Below, one piece after another: positions 24,128-33,773 of a stretch of 41,998 nucleotides of DNA; positions within the stretch are counted from its first letter, which is position 1; each line of letters opens with the position of its first letter. The notes under the pieces are model-generated. The model had not been told where the DNA came from. It worked only from the letters and a program-made list of their open reading frames with translations, and searched no databases. Both the position numbers and the translations under genes were made by a program. The stretch is taken from contig PLBP01000030.1 in NCBI GenBank assembly GCA_003135415.1, positions 56,393-98,390 on the forward strand, given 5' to 3'. The stretch comes from Hyphomicrobiales bacterium (GTDB taxonomy: Bacteria; Pseudomonadota; Alphaproteobacteria; Rhizobiales; Xanthobacteraceae).

Positions 24128-27100
24128 CTATTGATTCATCGGCCCGGTAATATTGCCGATCGAGCGGACGAGATCGCAGGCCTGACCTTCCGGCAAAGCC
24201 TGAGGAAATACCAGGCCGATATAGATAAGTCCGTCTTTTGACGGCCATTGCTTCTGCAAAAGCGCGGCATTTGGCGCGGGATTTCCCTCGCAGGTCTCGA
24301 CACGCGTTTGCCACTCGTTCGCTTGTTGCGGCGTGATGAACTTATATGTTTGCAGCGATTGCAGGATTCGTTGCAGGAAATAGGACTTGTCGGTAGCCAG
24401 CCCATCAGGGGCGATATAGCTCGCAAAGAATGCGGCCGGCGCTCCGTCCGCGGTGATGTAGCCTCGCAAGAGATCGGGGTTCCACTTTCCGGCTTCCGGT
24501 CCGAGCCAGGCCTTCCATGTTTTCGGCTTGCACGCGGCAACATTGATCTCGCGCGAACGCCCCGCCTCGAAATCCTTGAAGGTCGGCGTAAATTCCTTTT
24601 CCAGCGCGAGGCTGCCGTTGACATAAAACTCGGCACGATAATCGCCCGCAGGCAGGCATTGTGTGTGGCTGCTTCGGAGCAGGAATGATTCCGTCGCGGA
24701 GCGTAGGCCACTGCCGAGATCGTCAAGGTCGTCTGCGGATACCGCGCCGCCGATACCGGGCAACGCGCGCCAGATCGGCGGGTCGGATGCCCCGGGCGGT
24801 GGCGCATCGCGCACATACCAGACGACCGCGAGCCTATCCTGGCCGAGCACGAAATTGTCGAGTGTCGCGCGCCACCCGACGATTGCCGGGCTCACATTGA
24901 TCGTGGCATCGCGTATAGCTGCCTCGCTCGGCGAGAGCGGCTTGTCGAAGGCGCCTTTGACGAGTTCTTCCTTAGCCTCGCGGATTTCCGTCTTCATCTG
25001 GCGGCAGCGCTCAGCCGAATAGAGGTTCGCGCAATTATGGTCGAGGACTTCGAAAGTTGTGAGGGCGGTCGTGATTAGTTCCCAATTTCCGGCCGCACCT
25101 TGGTCCAGGGCGAGCTTGAAGCGCGTGATCGCCTCTTGCGTTTTTCCCTCCGTTAAAAAAGCGAGCCCGAGATTAAGACGAGGCAACAGTTCGGCATCAT
25201 CCAACGGCTCGGGTCGTGTCCCGGGCTGTTGGGGAAGGCTCCCGCGAATAAAATCCGCCGCATCGATCGCGCGCTGGTATTGCACGATACTGTTCTCCAG
25301 CGCCGCATTATCGCCGTAGGAGACCGCAAGATGCCACAAACTCGCGCCGTAGCTGTTCAGCGTGTTGGGTGAAACGAAATAGCCCAGGCTCTGCATGCTT
25401 TTGATGGCGTGGCGCTTAATTTCGACGATCTCACGAAGTTTTTCCTTCTGCTGGATGCTTAGGTACGCTTGACCACTTTGCGGCGAACGCGCAAGTGCAT
25501 ATGCGGAGCCGAGATTGGTATAGGCGAGAGCAAAACTCGGCCGCGCTTTGGTCGCGCATTCCAAGGCTTTCGCCGCCTCCTGATAATCGGGAGTATCGCG
25601 CGCTATGTCGAGAAGCGGTTTGCCTTTCGCGTAATGATAGGCGGCCACCTGAACGGATATTTCGTCGGCGGAAGATTCGCGAGCGGGCTCGTCCGGGATC
25701 TTGCATTCCGCCGGCAACGGTTGCGCTGGGCGATGGTTCTCCAATGATGCGAGCGCGATGAAGATCAAGCTGCAGGCGACGAACGATCCGCCGGCATAGA
25801 CGAGGATTCTCCCGAGCCGCGACGTTCCGATACTGAGCGCTTGACCGAAGAAGTAGACCGCGATCGCGCAGAGTGTCAGGACTGAAAGATAAGATATGGC
25901 CTTGCCACCCCAAAAGAGCGAGAGCTCGCTATAGCCGTCCCATAGTGCGTAGGCACGAATTGGATTGTTGAGCGGATCGCCATGAACGACGTTGAAGTAG
26001 AATTGTTCCGGAAATTTGCGGTCGGCTTCCAGGCCGAACGATCCATCGAGCACCTTGGCGAGACGCTGGTCTTCGGCGGCCACGGCCTTACAGCGCAATT
26101 CTTTCTCCGCGCGCAATTCGCTCGGACCCGCATCCAGCTTGCCGTCCGCGGCAAGCGTTTCACGCTGGCGGCTCACCGCGCATCCGACTCGTTGCTCCAG
26201 CGCGCTGGCGAAGGCGTCGAACCAATGCAGCACTTCCGCGTTCGGGCGGCTGCTGCGCTTCGTCATCTCAACCTGCTGTTCGAAGCTCTTCAGCACGTCC
26301 CGGCTCATGTTGGTCGTTGCATCACTGTAGCAATAACCCGCCCAAGCGCTGAGGAGCACGGTGGCGGCGATCGCAATCACGACGAAGCGGGAGAAATTGT
26401 CGTGCGCGTGCCGGCTGACGAGATGAGTGCCGGCGAATCCGCGTGGCTCTGGCTCCGACAAATGCGTGGCTTCACCGCTGGTGCTGAGCCAGGCGGGCAG
26501 CCCTTTCCGCAAGCCGATAAGGCCCAAAGCGACGGTCAGGAACGTCGTCGCGAGAATGGCGATCTTGATCCACGGCTCGAGTGCCAGCGACATTAGATAA
26601 GCAATGGTCGCGAAGCTGATGATGATCGCGAGCAACGCTAAAATTAGCGTGCGTCGTTTTCGTTCAAAAAAAACGTCGGCGAGCGCGAAAAAGAAGAGGG
26701 CAAGAACGAAGAGGGCAACCGTAAGGGCGAGATGCGGTAGCTTCTCGTGGTTCTTCTCGATCTTTTCCATTGGTTGGCGCCAGATCGAAAAATTCGCAAT
26801 GTTTTTGGCGGAAGCATTCGGATTCAGCCAAACAACCGGAAATCCGATTGATTGCAGCCATGGCGCGGCGCGCTTGGTCAGACTTTCCTCAATCGAGAGT
26901 TTGCCCTCGAAGGGATTGAGCAGGAAGTTGAAAAAAGGCTGCAAGGCGCGGGCGCGCATGAATTCCTCTTGCGCCTGCAACCCCAGCCATTGCGAGCGGC
27001 GCGCATCTTCCGTCCGAAGTACCTCGGCGAGCTCTGAATTTCGTTTGCCTTCGGCGGCGAGAGCCGCACGCCGCAATTCGAAGGTCGCTCGTTTCGCGCC

Positions 27101-27361
27101 CCGGTCGAGGAGACTCTGGCGGTATTCGAGTTCGAGCATCTGGCCCTGCGTTAGCCGCCGCTCCAGGACCGTCGTCTCGTATTCGGTTTTAGCGGTGAGA
27201 TAGGCGACAAAGGCGCCGAGGATCGCGACCACTACCATCGTGAGCGCGAGGATCACGCGGCGGTCGCCGCCCGCATCCGCCGACCGATGGCTTTCTGGTT
27301 GCGACCCGCTCGTATCGTCGGAGACCATCGACCCCATTCCCGTGCTTGACGAATAGCACAT
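24128..27361 (-). CDS. Large membrane protein with TPR-like region, function unknown
   Basis: A 1077-residue protein. It has a helix at about 36-56 followed by a charged, probably coiled segment (60-135); a block of hydrophobic helices at about 208-285 and 325-345; another pair at about 485-535; then TPR-like repeats at about 570-770 (EAAKALECATKARPSFALAY, LENSIVQYQRAID, NLGLAFLTEGKTQEAITRFK). The C-terminal region of about 280 residues is beta-rich (VSPAIVGWRATLDNF, LAVVWYVRD). I recognise no enzyme motif. TPRs suggest a scaffold for protein partners. It is convergent with the importer operon (9-base gap) and divergent from the c-di-GMP gene. Starts at ATG 27361, 27337 or 27328 are all possible. 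Confidence 0.85.
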   Translation of the reverse strand: MCYSSSTGMGSMVSDDTSGSQPESHRSADAGGDRRVILALTMVVVAILGAFVAYLTAKTEYETTVLERRLTQGQMLELEYRQSLLDRGAKRATFELRRAALAAEGKRNSELAEVLRTEDARRSQWLGLQAQEEFMRARALQPFFNFLLNPFEGKLSIEESLTKRAAPWLQSIGFPVVWLNPNASAKNIANFSIWRQPMEKIEKNHEKLPHLALTVALFVLALFFFALADVFFERKRRTLILALLAIIISFATIAYLMSLALEPWIKIAILATTFLTVALGLIGLRKGLPAWLSTSGEATHLSEPEPRGFAGTHLVSRHAHDNFSRFVVIAIAATVLLSAWAGYCYSDATTNMSRDVLKSFEQQVEMTKRSSRPNAEVLHWFDAFASALEQRVGCAVSRQRETLAADGKLDAGPSELRAEKELRCKAVAAEDQRLAKVLDGSFGLEADRKFPEQFYFNVVHGDPLNNPIRAYALWDGYSELSLFWGGKAISYLSVLTLCAIAVYFFGQALSIGTSRLGRILVYAGGSFVACSLIFIALASLENHRPAQPLPAECKIPDEPARESSADEISVQVAAYHYAKGKPLLDIARDTPDYQEAAKALECATKARPSFALAYTNLGSAYALARSPQSGQAYLSIQQKEKLREIVEIKRHAIKSMQSLGYFVSPNTLNSYGASLWHLAVSYGDNAALENSIVQYQRAIDAADFIRGSLPQQPGTRPEPLDDAELLPRLNLGLAFLTEGKTQEAITRFKLALDQGAAGNWELITTALTTFEVLDHNCANLYSAERCRQMKTEIREAKEELVKGAFDKPLSPSEAAIRDATINVSPAIVGWRATLDNFVLGQDRLAVVWYVRDAPPPGASDPPIWRALPGIGGAVSADDLDDLGSGLRSATESFLLRSSHTQCLPAGDYRAEFYVNGSLALEKEFTPTFKDFEAGRSREINVAACKPKTWKAWLGPEAGKWNPDLLRGYITADGAPAAFFASYIAPDGLATDKSYFLQRILQSLQTYKFITPQQANEWQTRVETCEGNPAPNAALLQKQWPSKDGLIYIGLVFPQALPEGQACDLVRSIGNITGPMNQ

Positions 27362-27577
27362 GTCTTAACCATGCGCGCCAACTCGCACCATCCGTGCGCA
27401 GGCGAGAAAGGCGCGTCGCTACATTATAGAGTGCGTGGTGCCAGCCCACCCGTTCTGGATTTGTCAACATTAACGGATCCTTGCCGCGCCCGCGCAAATT
27501 TGCCGATCTTGCCGAAAGGAAAATCCATCGTGGCCATTTAGTGTCTAACAACGCCATTTCAGGTGAATGCGGCCACG

Positions 27578-29908
27578 ATGTTCGGATTATTTTCAAATAG
27601 ACGCCGGCAAGAAGAAGAATTGCCGCTGGAGATCTACGTCTCGCTCGTAGATTGGCTCTACGACGGCTCTTTTCCTTTGCTCTCGGGCGGCGCCGGAGCG
27701 GCAGTTGCGGTGCTGTTGACGGCGTGGAAGACGCAAAATCGGCTGCTCTGGCTTTGTGCCGCCTGCGTCGCGTTAGTGACCGTTCTGCGCGCGCTGGACA
27801 TGTTCGCTTACCAACGGGGGCGATCGGCGCGCTCGCACGAAACGCCGGCGCAATTGCGCGCCATCACGCAGAAGTGGGAGTTGCGATATGCCGTGGGGGC
27901 GGCAATTCATCACCTACTGCTGGGTCTATGGTGTTTCATCGGCATTGCATTCACGTCGGATGCCGCGACGCACATGATTGCTGCCGCGATCACGATCGCT
28001 TACGCCGCAACCGGAGCCGGAAGAAACTGCGGCCGGCCGTATATCGTTGTGCTGCAGTTTTTGGCCGCGATCGGCCCTCTTTTCCTCGGATTATTGTGGA
28101 CTGGCGATCCATATTACGTAGGCATGGGGGTGCTCAGTGTGCTGTTCTTTTCGAGTGTGATGCGCATTGCGTTCACTCTCTATGCGACCATTCTCAAGTC
28201 CCTCAACGCAACGCGCCATGTGAGCCAGCTTGCCTTGCGATTCGATACCGCGCTCAACAACATGCCACACGGGCTTTGCATGTTCGATTCGGAGGGGCAT
28301 CTTGTGGTCGGCAACAACCGGCTTAGCGAGCTGCTCGGCCTTCCGCCCGATCTCGCGCATAAGGACATGACAGTCTGGGAGATGTTCTACGAGTGCGTGC
28401 GCTCGGAGCTGATTTCGGAGTACACGGCCGAGCGGGTCGCGGTACAGTTCGAGACCCACCAGACGGACCGCAACACCGGCAACATCATCATCGATACGCT
28501 GGATGGGCGCAATTTCTCGCTCACCTTCCAGCCGATGGAGAACGGCGGCTCGGTCGTGCTGATCGAGGACATCACCGAGCGCAAGACCGCCGAGGCGAAG
28601 ATTAGCCACATGGCGCGCTACGACGCGCTCACGGGCCTGCCCAATCGAACTTATTTCCGCGACCAGCTCGACAAGGCGCTCGGGCCGACGCGACATTCGG
28701 GCAAGTCCTGCGCCGTCTTGTTCATCGATCTCGATCAGTTCAAGCAGGTCAACGATACGCTCGGCCATCCTTGCGGCGACCAGCTCCTGTGCGCGGTGGC
28801 GGATCGCCTCCGCAAAATCATCCGCGACACCGATTTGGTGGCGCGCTTTGGCGGCGACGAGTTCGTCGTCTTCCAGTCGCCGGTCAAGCACCCGAAGGAA
28901 GCGTCCTCGCTCGCGAAGAATATCGTCAAGTGGCTCGGCGAGCCCTACGAGATCGAGGGCCATCATGTGGTGATCGGCGCCAGCATCGGCATCGCGATCA
29001 CGCCGCACGAGGCGATCAGCGCAGACCATCTGTTGAAGAACGCCGACATGGCGCTTTACCGCGCGAAGTCCGACGGGCGGGGCACCTGGCGATTCTTCGA
29101 GCCGGACATGGCGGCGCAGGCGCAGGCGCGGCGCAGCCTCGAGCTCGACTTGCGCACGGCGCTCAACAACAACGCCTTCAAAGTGTTCTATCAGCCGCTC
29201 GTCAACCTCAAGACGCGGCGCATTACCACCTGCGAAGCGCTACTGCGCTGGCCGCATCCAGAACGCGGCATGGTTCCGCCCGCCGAGTTCATTCCGATCG
29301 CGGAAGAAATGGGCCTCATTCACGACATTGGCCGCTGGGTGCTGAAACAGGCTTGCGTTGAAGCCCTCGAATGGCCGCAGAATGTGCGGGTCGCGGTGAA
29401 TCTGTCGCCGATGCAGTTCCGGCGCGGGGATGTCGTCGGCGATGTGCGCGAGGCGCTAACCCTTTCCGGGCTTGAGCCGAATCGGCTCGAGGTCGAAATC
29501 ACCGAGTCGGTGCTGTTGCAGGACACCCCACTCACGCGCTCTGCGCTGCATCAGCTGCGCGAGCTTGGCGTCCGCATTTCGCTCGACGATTTCGGCACCG
29601 GCTATTCGAGCTTGAGCTATCTCCACAGCTTCCCGCTGCAAAAGGTCAAGATCGACCGCTCGTTCCTCGAGGGTTTGGGCTCAAGCGACCGGCCGGTCAC
29701 GCTTCTGCATGGTATCGCGCGCCTCTCGGCCGAACTGGGCATGTCCGTCGTGGTCGAGGGAATCGAAACCGAGGAGCAGCTTGCGCTCATCTCCACGGAG
29801 GAGGGGATCGAGGAAGCCCAGGGCTATCTGTTCAGCCCGCCGATTCCGGGCCGCCAGATCCGCAAGCTGTTGCGTGCGACCTCGGTCGAGATTCGTCAGG
29901 TCGCCTGA
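27578..29908 (+). CDS. Membrane-bound GGDEF-EAL c-di-GMP enzyme with PAS domain
   Basis: A 776-residue protein with about six N-terminal transmembrane helices (35-205), a PAS-type sensor (about 220-335, ALNNMPHGLCMFDSEGHLVV), a GGDEF domain (345-505) and an EAL domain (520-770). The cyclase motif is intact (RFGGDEF, 425-429). The EAL side also has its key motifs: CEALLRW, NLSPMQF, EITESVLL, DDFGTGYSSLSYL, KIDRSF and EGIE. So both diguanylate cyclase and phosphodiesterase activity are possible. The direction of net activity cannot be told from sequence. ATG 27578 (MFGLFSNRRR) is preferred; GTG 27563 would add five residues. Confidence 0.93.
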   Translation: MFGLFSNRRRQEEELPLEIYVSLVDWLYDGSFPLLSGGAGAAVAVLLTAWKTQNRLLWLCAACVALVTVLRALDMFAYQRGRSARSHETPAQLRAITQKWELRYAVGAAIHHLLLGLWCFIGIAFTSDAATHMIAAAITIAYAATGAGRNCGRPYIVVLQFLAAIGPLFLGLLWTGDPYYVGMGVLSVLFFSSVMRIAFTLYATILKSLNATRHVSQLALRFDTALNNMPHGLCMFDSEGHLVVGNNRLSELLGLPPDLAHKDMTVWEMFYECVRSELISEYTAERVAVQFETHQTDRNTGNIIIDTLDGRNFSLTFQPMENGGSVVLIEDITERKTAEAKISHMARYDALTGLPNRTYFRDQLDKALGPTRHSGKSCAVLFIDLDQFKQVNDTLGHPCGDQLLCAVADRLRKIIRDTDLVARFGGDEFVVFQSPVKHPKEASSLAKNIVKWLGEPYEIEGHHVVIGASIGIAITPHEAISADHLLKNADMALYRAKSDGRGTWRFFEPDMAAQAQARRSLELDLRTALNNNAFKVFYQPLVNLKTRRITTCEALLRWPHPERGMVPPAEFIPIAEEMGLIHDIGRWVLKQACVEALEWPQNVRVAVNLSPMQFRRGDVVGDVREALTLSGLEPNRLEVEITESVLLQDTPLTRSALHQLRELGVRISLDDFGTGYSSLSYLHSFPLQKVKIDRSFLEGLGSSDRPVTLLHGIARLSAELGMSVVVEGIETEEQLALISTEEGIEEAQGYLFSPPIPGRQIRKLLRATSVEIRQVA

Positions 29909-30055
29909 TCGAAGGCGAATTGCCTAGACAGCAAACTTTCGCGGAAGTTGTATTTTCCCGTTTCTGCATGATGACGACATTATGAACCCATGCAGGGTGC
30001 CCATTTTTTCGCCGTGGGCTGTTAACCTTAAAGCACTTATAACTTTGCAGTTCCA

Positions 30056-30071
30056 TTAGCAAAGCATTAAC
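30056..30071 (+). promoter_or_regulatory. Possible CtrA box
   Basis: TTAG, seven bases, then TTAACC: one mismatch from the CtrA consensus TTAA-N7-TTAA(C). It lies about 40 bases before the FeeM-like gene start (30111). Another TTAACC half-site is at 30022-30027. CtrA is the alphaproteobacterial cell-cycle regulator. The match is short, so confidence is modest. Confidence 0.3.
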
Positions 30072-30110
30072 CTTGCTCAACCGGTTGGGGTCCTGTTGAG
30101 GAGGGCGGGT

Positions 30111-30887
30111 ATGAGTGCGACGGCGCTGAAGCTGGCGCGGGGGTTTTCTGTCCCGGACCTTCTTGACCGGTTGGATTACCGGCGGGCCGAGACGGACGAC
30201 GAACGAGAACAGATTTTCCGTCTCCGCTACGAGGCTTACCTGCGCGAGGGAGCGATCGGTCCCAACTTCACTAAGAAGCTCTACGACCGGTTCGACGACG
30301 CGGAAAATTCCTGGACCTTCGGTCTTCACGTTGACGGCAGAATCGTAAGCTCAATTCGCATTTGCATCTCTTCGCCCGAGCACCCGATGACGCCGGCGGT
30401 GGAAGCTTTTCCCGATTTGCTGGAGCCCGAGGTCGGGCGCGGCAAGATCATCATGGATTCGAACAGGTTCGTCGCCGATGCCAATGTCGCGCGAGCATTT
30501 CCCGAGCTGCCCTATATCTCCGTTCGCCTCGCTTATGTTGCGTCCGCCTATTTCGATGCCGATATCGGAACGGCGACCGCCCGGCGCGAACATCAGGCAT
30601 TTTACCGGCGCGTTTTCGGGCTGAAGCCCGTGTGCGAGCCGCGAGATTACCCCACCGTGACGAAACCTTTGTCGCTCATGATGGTCGATTGCCGCTCCGT
30701 GCGCCAAAAGATTCTCATGCGGTATCCATACTTTCGGTCCACGTTCTTCGAAAGAAGGATGCTGTTCGAGCGCGCTCCGCGTGTGCCTCGGTCCACGGCA
30801 GAAATGTTACGGACGAAACTGCCTTCGGCCAACGTCAACGAGGCGGCGGAAGCCGACTCATCCGCCATCTACCTCGGCGGGCGTTGA
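30111..30887 (+). CDS. FeeM-like N-acyl amino acid synthase / GNAT-fold acyltransferase
   Basis: A 258-residue cytoplasmic protein. FYRRVFGLKPVCEPRDYPTV and the region REQIFRLRYEAYLREGAI are the layout of the FeeM/N-acyl amino acid synthase family. These are GNAT-like enzymes related to LuxI-type autoinducer synthases, which use acyl-ACP to acylate an amino acid. Key features include YEAYLREG near 40, SIRICIS near 85 and MDSNRFVADANVA near 120. GGAGGG lies five bases before ATG 30111. The product in this organism is unknown. Placed after a c-di-GMP enzyme (202-base gap), it could contribute to a lipid signal, but co-regulation is not shown. Confidence 0.8.
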   Translation: MSATALKLARGFSVPDLLDRLDYRRAETDDEREQIFRLRYEAYLREGAIGPNFTKKLYDRFDDAENSWTFGLHVDGRIVSSIRICISSPEHPMTPAVEAFPDLLEPEVGRGKIIMDSNRFVADANVARAFPELPYISVRLAYVASAYFDADIGTATARREHQAFYRRVFGLKPVCEPRDYPTVTKPLSLMMVDCRSVRQKILMRYPYFRSTFFERRMLFERAPRVPRSTAEMLRTKLPSANVNEAAEADSSAIYLGGR

Positions 30888-30890
30888 AAG

Positions 30891-30914
30891 AGGCGGCGAG
30901 TCCGCCGCTTTTCC
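30891..30914. terminator. Bidirectional hairpin between convergent genes
   Basis: GGCGG (30892-30896) pairs with CCGCC (30902-30906) around CGAGT, with CTTTTCC on the plus side and a T-rich CTCTTTC on the minus side. It sits in the 32-base gap between the FeeM-like gene and the convergent binding-protein gene. Confidence 0.55.
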
Positions 30915-30919
30915 TTCAG

Positions 30920-31984
30920 CTACTTGTAAGCCTTCGCCTGGGCGGCGATTTCGTTCTCGTCGAACTTGTTGATGTCTTCGATCAGCTCGTTGGTGACGAG
31001 GTCGCTCGCCGGCAATTGCGCCTTGAGGACGCCGTTCTTGACCAGAAAGTCTACATAGGCGTCGTAGTTCGGGATCGAGTTCTCGCCCCATTTGGTCACG
31101 CCGCCGGAAGCAAGCCGCCAGTTCTTGATGCGGGCGTTCAGCGTCGCGAGGTCGTCCTTGAGCGCGGTCGCCTCATCCTTGCCGGTCGCCTTGGTCTGCG
31201 GATAGACCTCCCACAGAATGCGGATCGCGGCCTCGGGATTGGCGATCGCGAATACCGTTCCCTTGGCGTAGCCCTGGGCAAGCGCAATCGCATCGGCGCG
31301 CTTGTTCTGCAACGTCTCCTCGAGTGCGACGAAGCCGTTCGAGGGAAAATTCGCGATGCTCTTGTTGTCATCCTCGAGCGCACGCAGTTTGGCGCCGGCG
31401 TTTTCGGTGAGCGCGTATTGGGTGTCAAATTGCGACAGCGCATCGATTTGATTGCCGCGAATGAGCGCCGCGGTTTGCCCCGCTTCGCCCGCCACCACGA
31501 TCGAGATGTCGCGATCCGGATCCATGCCGTTGATCGTGGCCATAGCGCGGGCGATGATGACGCCCGCGGACGCCATCGAGGTCACGCCGATACGCTTGCC
31601 CTTGAGATCGGTGAAGCGCTTCACGGGACTGTCGGCCGGAACCATGATGCCGTAAATGTTGCCTTGATAGGCGGTGTAATAATTTTTCGCCTTCACGCCT
31701 TGCGGGCGGATGATGGCAAGCGGCTCGACCGAAGGCAGCGAATAGTCGACATCCCTGGTCGCGACGCTTTTCACGCAATCGGTGGAGCCCGGAAGCGGAA
31801 AAAGCTCGACCTTGATGCCGCTCTTCTCGAACCATCCCATCTTGGTCGCGATCGCGAACGGGGCGGCGGCCGAACTCACGGTGCGCGCGCACCAGCCGAC
31901 GCGGACCGTCGTCTGCGCGTGGGCGACTGCGCCGAGCGCGCACAGCGCGAGAATCGCGAACGCGTAGAACACCGGACGTTTCAC
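30920..31984 (-). CDS. ABC transporter substrate-binding protein (NMT1/nitrate-sulfonate type)
   Basis: A 354-residue periplasmic binding protein. The signal peptide (MKRPVFYAFAILALCALGAV, then AHA) is followed by VRVGWCARTVSSAAAPFAIA, the usual start of NMT1/TauA/SsuA-like binding proteins. Downstream segments LKGKRIGVTSMASAG and DVDYSLPSVEP fit that fold. Ligand is unknown; sulfonates, taurine, nitrate or pyrimidine precursors are carried by relatives. Start is GTG 31984, with GGGAGG six bases upstream, overlapping the permease stop as GTGA. Unusually, the binding protein gene is last in the operon. Confidence 0.92.
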   Translation of the reverse strand: MKRPVFYAFAILALCALGAVAHAQTTVRVGWCARTVSSAAAPFAIATKMGWFEKSGIKVELFPLPGSTDCVKSVATRDVDYSLPSVEPLAIIRPQGVKAKNYYTAYQGNIYGIMVPADSPVKRFTDLKGKRIGVTSMASAGVIIARAMATINGMDPDRDISIVVAGEAGQTAALIRGNQIDALSQFDTQYALTENAGAKLRALEDDNKSIANFPSNGFVALEETLQNKRADAIALAQGYAKGTVFAIANPEAAIRILWEVYPQTKATGKDEATALKDDLATLNARIKNWRLASGGVTKWGENSIPNYDAYVDFLVKNGVLKAQLPASDLVTNELIEDINKFDENEIAAQAKAYK

Positions 31985-32790
31985 TGCATACCTCCCTTGC
32001 CGGCGGCGGCATTGCCCGCGGCGTCGATCTTTTGCGATGGATCCCAGAATAGAACGCGCCGCCGCACCCCGCTGACGATGCCGTTCAGCAGCAATCCGAG
32101 CGCGGACAGGATCAGGAGCACCGAGAACTGCCCGGCCACGTCCATGGTGAAATTCATGCTCTGAATCAGCATGCCGAGTCCCGATTGCGCGCCGACGAAT
32201 TCGCCGACGATGGCGCCGATCAGCGCGAAGATCATCGCGATCTCGAGCCCGGCGAAAATATAGGGCATGGCGTTCGGCAATTGCAGCATCCAGAAGATTT
32301 GCCAGCGGGAAGCCGCGAGCGAGCGCATCAGATTGATGCGGTCCTCCTCGGCCGACCGTAGCCCCACGATGGTGTTTACCATCAGGGGGAAGAAGGCGAC
32401 GAGGGCGGCACTCACCACCTTCGAGGTAATGCCGAGGCCGCACCAGACGATGATGAGCGGCGCGAGCGCTACTTTCGGCATCGCCTGGAACATAACGATA
32501 AAGGGATAGAGAAAATACTCGATGCGCCGCGAAAGGGCGACGGCGATGCCGAGCGTGAAGGCGAGCACGGAGCCGAGCACGAAGCCCATCAGAGTCTCGG
32601 CGACCGTGACGCCGATATGGTCGAGATAGAGGCGGCTCGCGATGCCGCGATAGAGCGCGACAAAAATGCCGCTCGGCGCCGGAAGAAGAAAGGCCTGGAC
32701 GCTGAATGCGCGCACGAGCCCTTCCCACACCAGCAAGGTTGCGACGATCAACAGGAGACGGAGGGAAAATCCGCGCACGCCCTTCATCAT
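31981..32790 (-). CDS. ABC transporter permease (nitrate/sulfonate type)
   Basis: A 269-residue inner-membrane permease with about six transmembrane helices of the SsuC/TauC/NrtB type. The coupling (EAA-like) loop is AASRWQIFWMLQLPNAMPYI. Late core segments include FALIGAIVGEFVGAQSGLGM. GGAGGAGG lies before the ATGATG at 32790/32787; the first ATG overlaps the ATPase stop as ATGA, so the genes are translationally coupled. The frame remains open upstream to 33159, but that part is shadow of the ATPase gene. Confidence 0.93.
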   Translation of the reverse strand: MMKGVRGFSLRLLLIVATLLVWEGLVRAFSVQAFLLPAPSGIFVALYRGIASRLYLDHIGVTVAETLMGFVLGSVLAFTLGIAVALSRRIEYFLYPFIVMFQAMPKVALAPLIIVWCGLGITSKVVSAALVAFFPLMVNTIVGLRSAEEDRINLMRSLAASRWQIFWMLQLPNAMPYIFAGLEIAMIFALIGAIVGEFVGAQSGLGMLIQSMNFTMDVAGQFSVLLILSALGLLLNGIVSGVRRRVLFWDPSQKIDAAGNAAAGKGGMQ

Positions 32791-33584
32791 TCGAGGCCTC
32801 CTCCAGCGTTCAATACGCCGCGAATCCTGCGCACATAGCCGCCGAACTTTTCCGTGTTCATCACGTCGAGTGAGCGCGGCCGCGGCAAGTCGACTGAAAA
32901 CAAGTCGCCGACCTTTCCCGGCCGCGGCGTCATCACCAACACACGGTCGCCGAGGAAGACGGCTTCTGCGGTAGAATGAGTGATGAAAACAACGGTTTTG
33001 CGGCGCTCCATCCAGATGCGCTGCAATTCGACGTTCATCGACTCGCGCGTCATCGCATCGAGCGCGCCGAAGGGCTCGTCCATCAGCAGGAGCGCGGGGT
33101 CGTGGATCAGCGCGCGCACGAGCGCCACGCGCTGCTGCATGCCGCCGGAAAGCTCCCACGGATAGCGCCGCTCGAAACCGTCGAGCCCGACGAGCTTGAG
33201 CAAATCGTAGGCGCGTTTGCTCATTTCCTCGCGGCCAAGCCGCTGGATGTCGGCAGGCAACAGCACGTTGCCGAGCACCGAGCGCCAGGGGAACAGAACG
33301 GGGGATTGGAACACGACGCCGATATCCCGGCGGGGGCCGTCGATCGGCGTGCCGTTCAGCAACGCCTCGCCTTTGCTCGCGGGAATGAGGCCGGCGAGAA
33401 TTTTCAGGAGCGTCGATTTTCCGCAGCCCGAGGGCCCGACGATCGAGAGGAACTCGCGATCGGGAACGGCGAAGTCGATGTCGTCGAGCGCGAGGATCGC
33501 GTCCGCGCGGTTGCCGTAGCGCTTGTGGAGCTGCCTGACCGCGATGACCTCGCGGGCCGCCGCTGTCTCGGCGGCGGGTGCCAC
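32787..33584 (-). CDS. ABC transporter ATPase (nitrate/sulfonate type)
   Basis: A 265-residue cytoplasmic ATPase of the SsuB/TauB/NrtD type. Walker A is GPSGCGKST, the Q-loop is VFQSPVLFPW, the signature is LSGGMQQRVALVRAL, Walker B is LLLMDEPFGALD and the H-loop is FITHSTAEAV. The start is GTG 33584 (MAPAAETAAARE), nine bases after GGGAGGA. The open frame reaches far upstream to 34418, but that lies antisense to the GST gene and is not coding. It is the first gene of the operon with permease and binding protein. Confidence 0.93.
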   Translation of the reverse strand: MAPAAETAAAREVIAVRQLHKRYGNRADAILALDDIDFAVPDREFLSIVGPSGCGKSTLLKILAGLIPASKGEALLNGTPIDGPRRDIGVVFQSPVLFPWRSVLGNVLLPADIQRLGREEMSKRAYDLLKLVGLDGFERRYPWELSGGMQQRVALVRALIHDPALLLMDEPFGALDAMTRESMNVELQRIWMERRKTVVFITHSTAEAVFLGDRVLVMTPRPGKVGDLFSVDLPRPRSLDVMNTEKFGGYVRRIRGVLNAGGGLE

Positions 33585-33773
33585 GATACGCAATCCTCCC
33601 TGAAGAATGATCCGCTCCCTCTGGCGCACTTTTTTGACGGTTCGGCGCAACTTCGCTGTGCGCGATGACGTTTCGGGCCGATTGGCAGTTAGGCTAGGGT
33701 GGAGGACTGAGCCGGTCAACAATGACGGTAATCGGCGGCGGCTCACGCCAAAGGGAAGGCCAAGGGGAGGGCA

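Noticed and set aside
30362-32164. 600-codon plus-strand frame over the FeeM-like gene and the NMT1-type binding protein
   Set aside because: It runs antisense to, or out of frame with, two well supported genes and has Arg/Ala-rich shadow composition.
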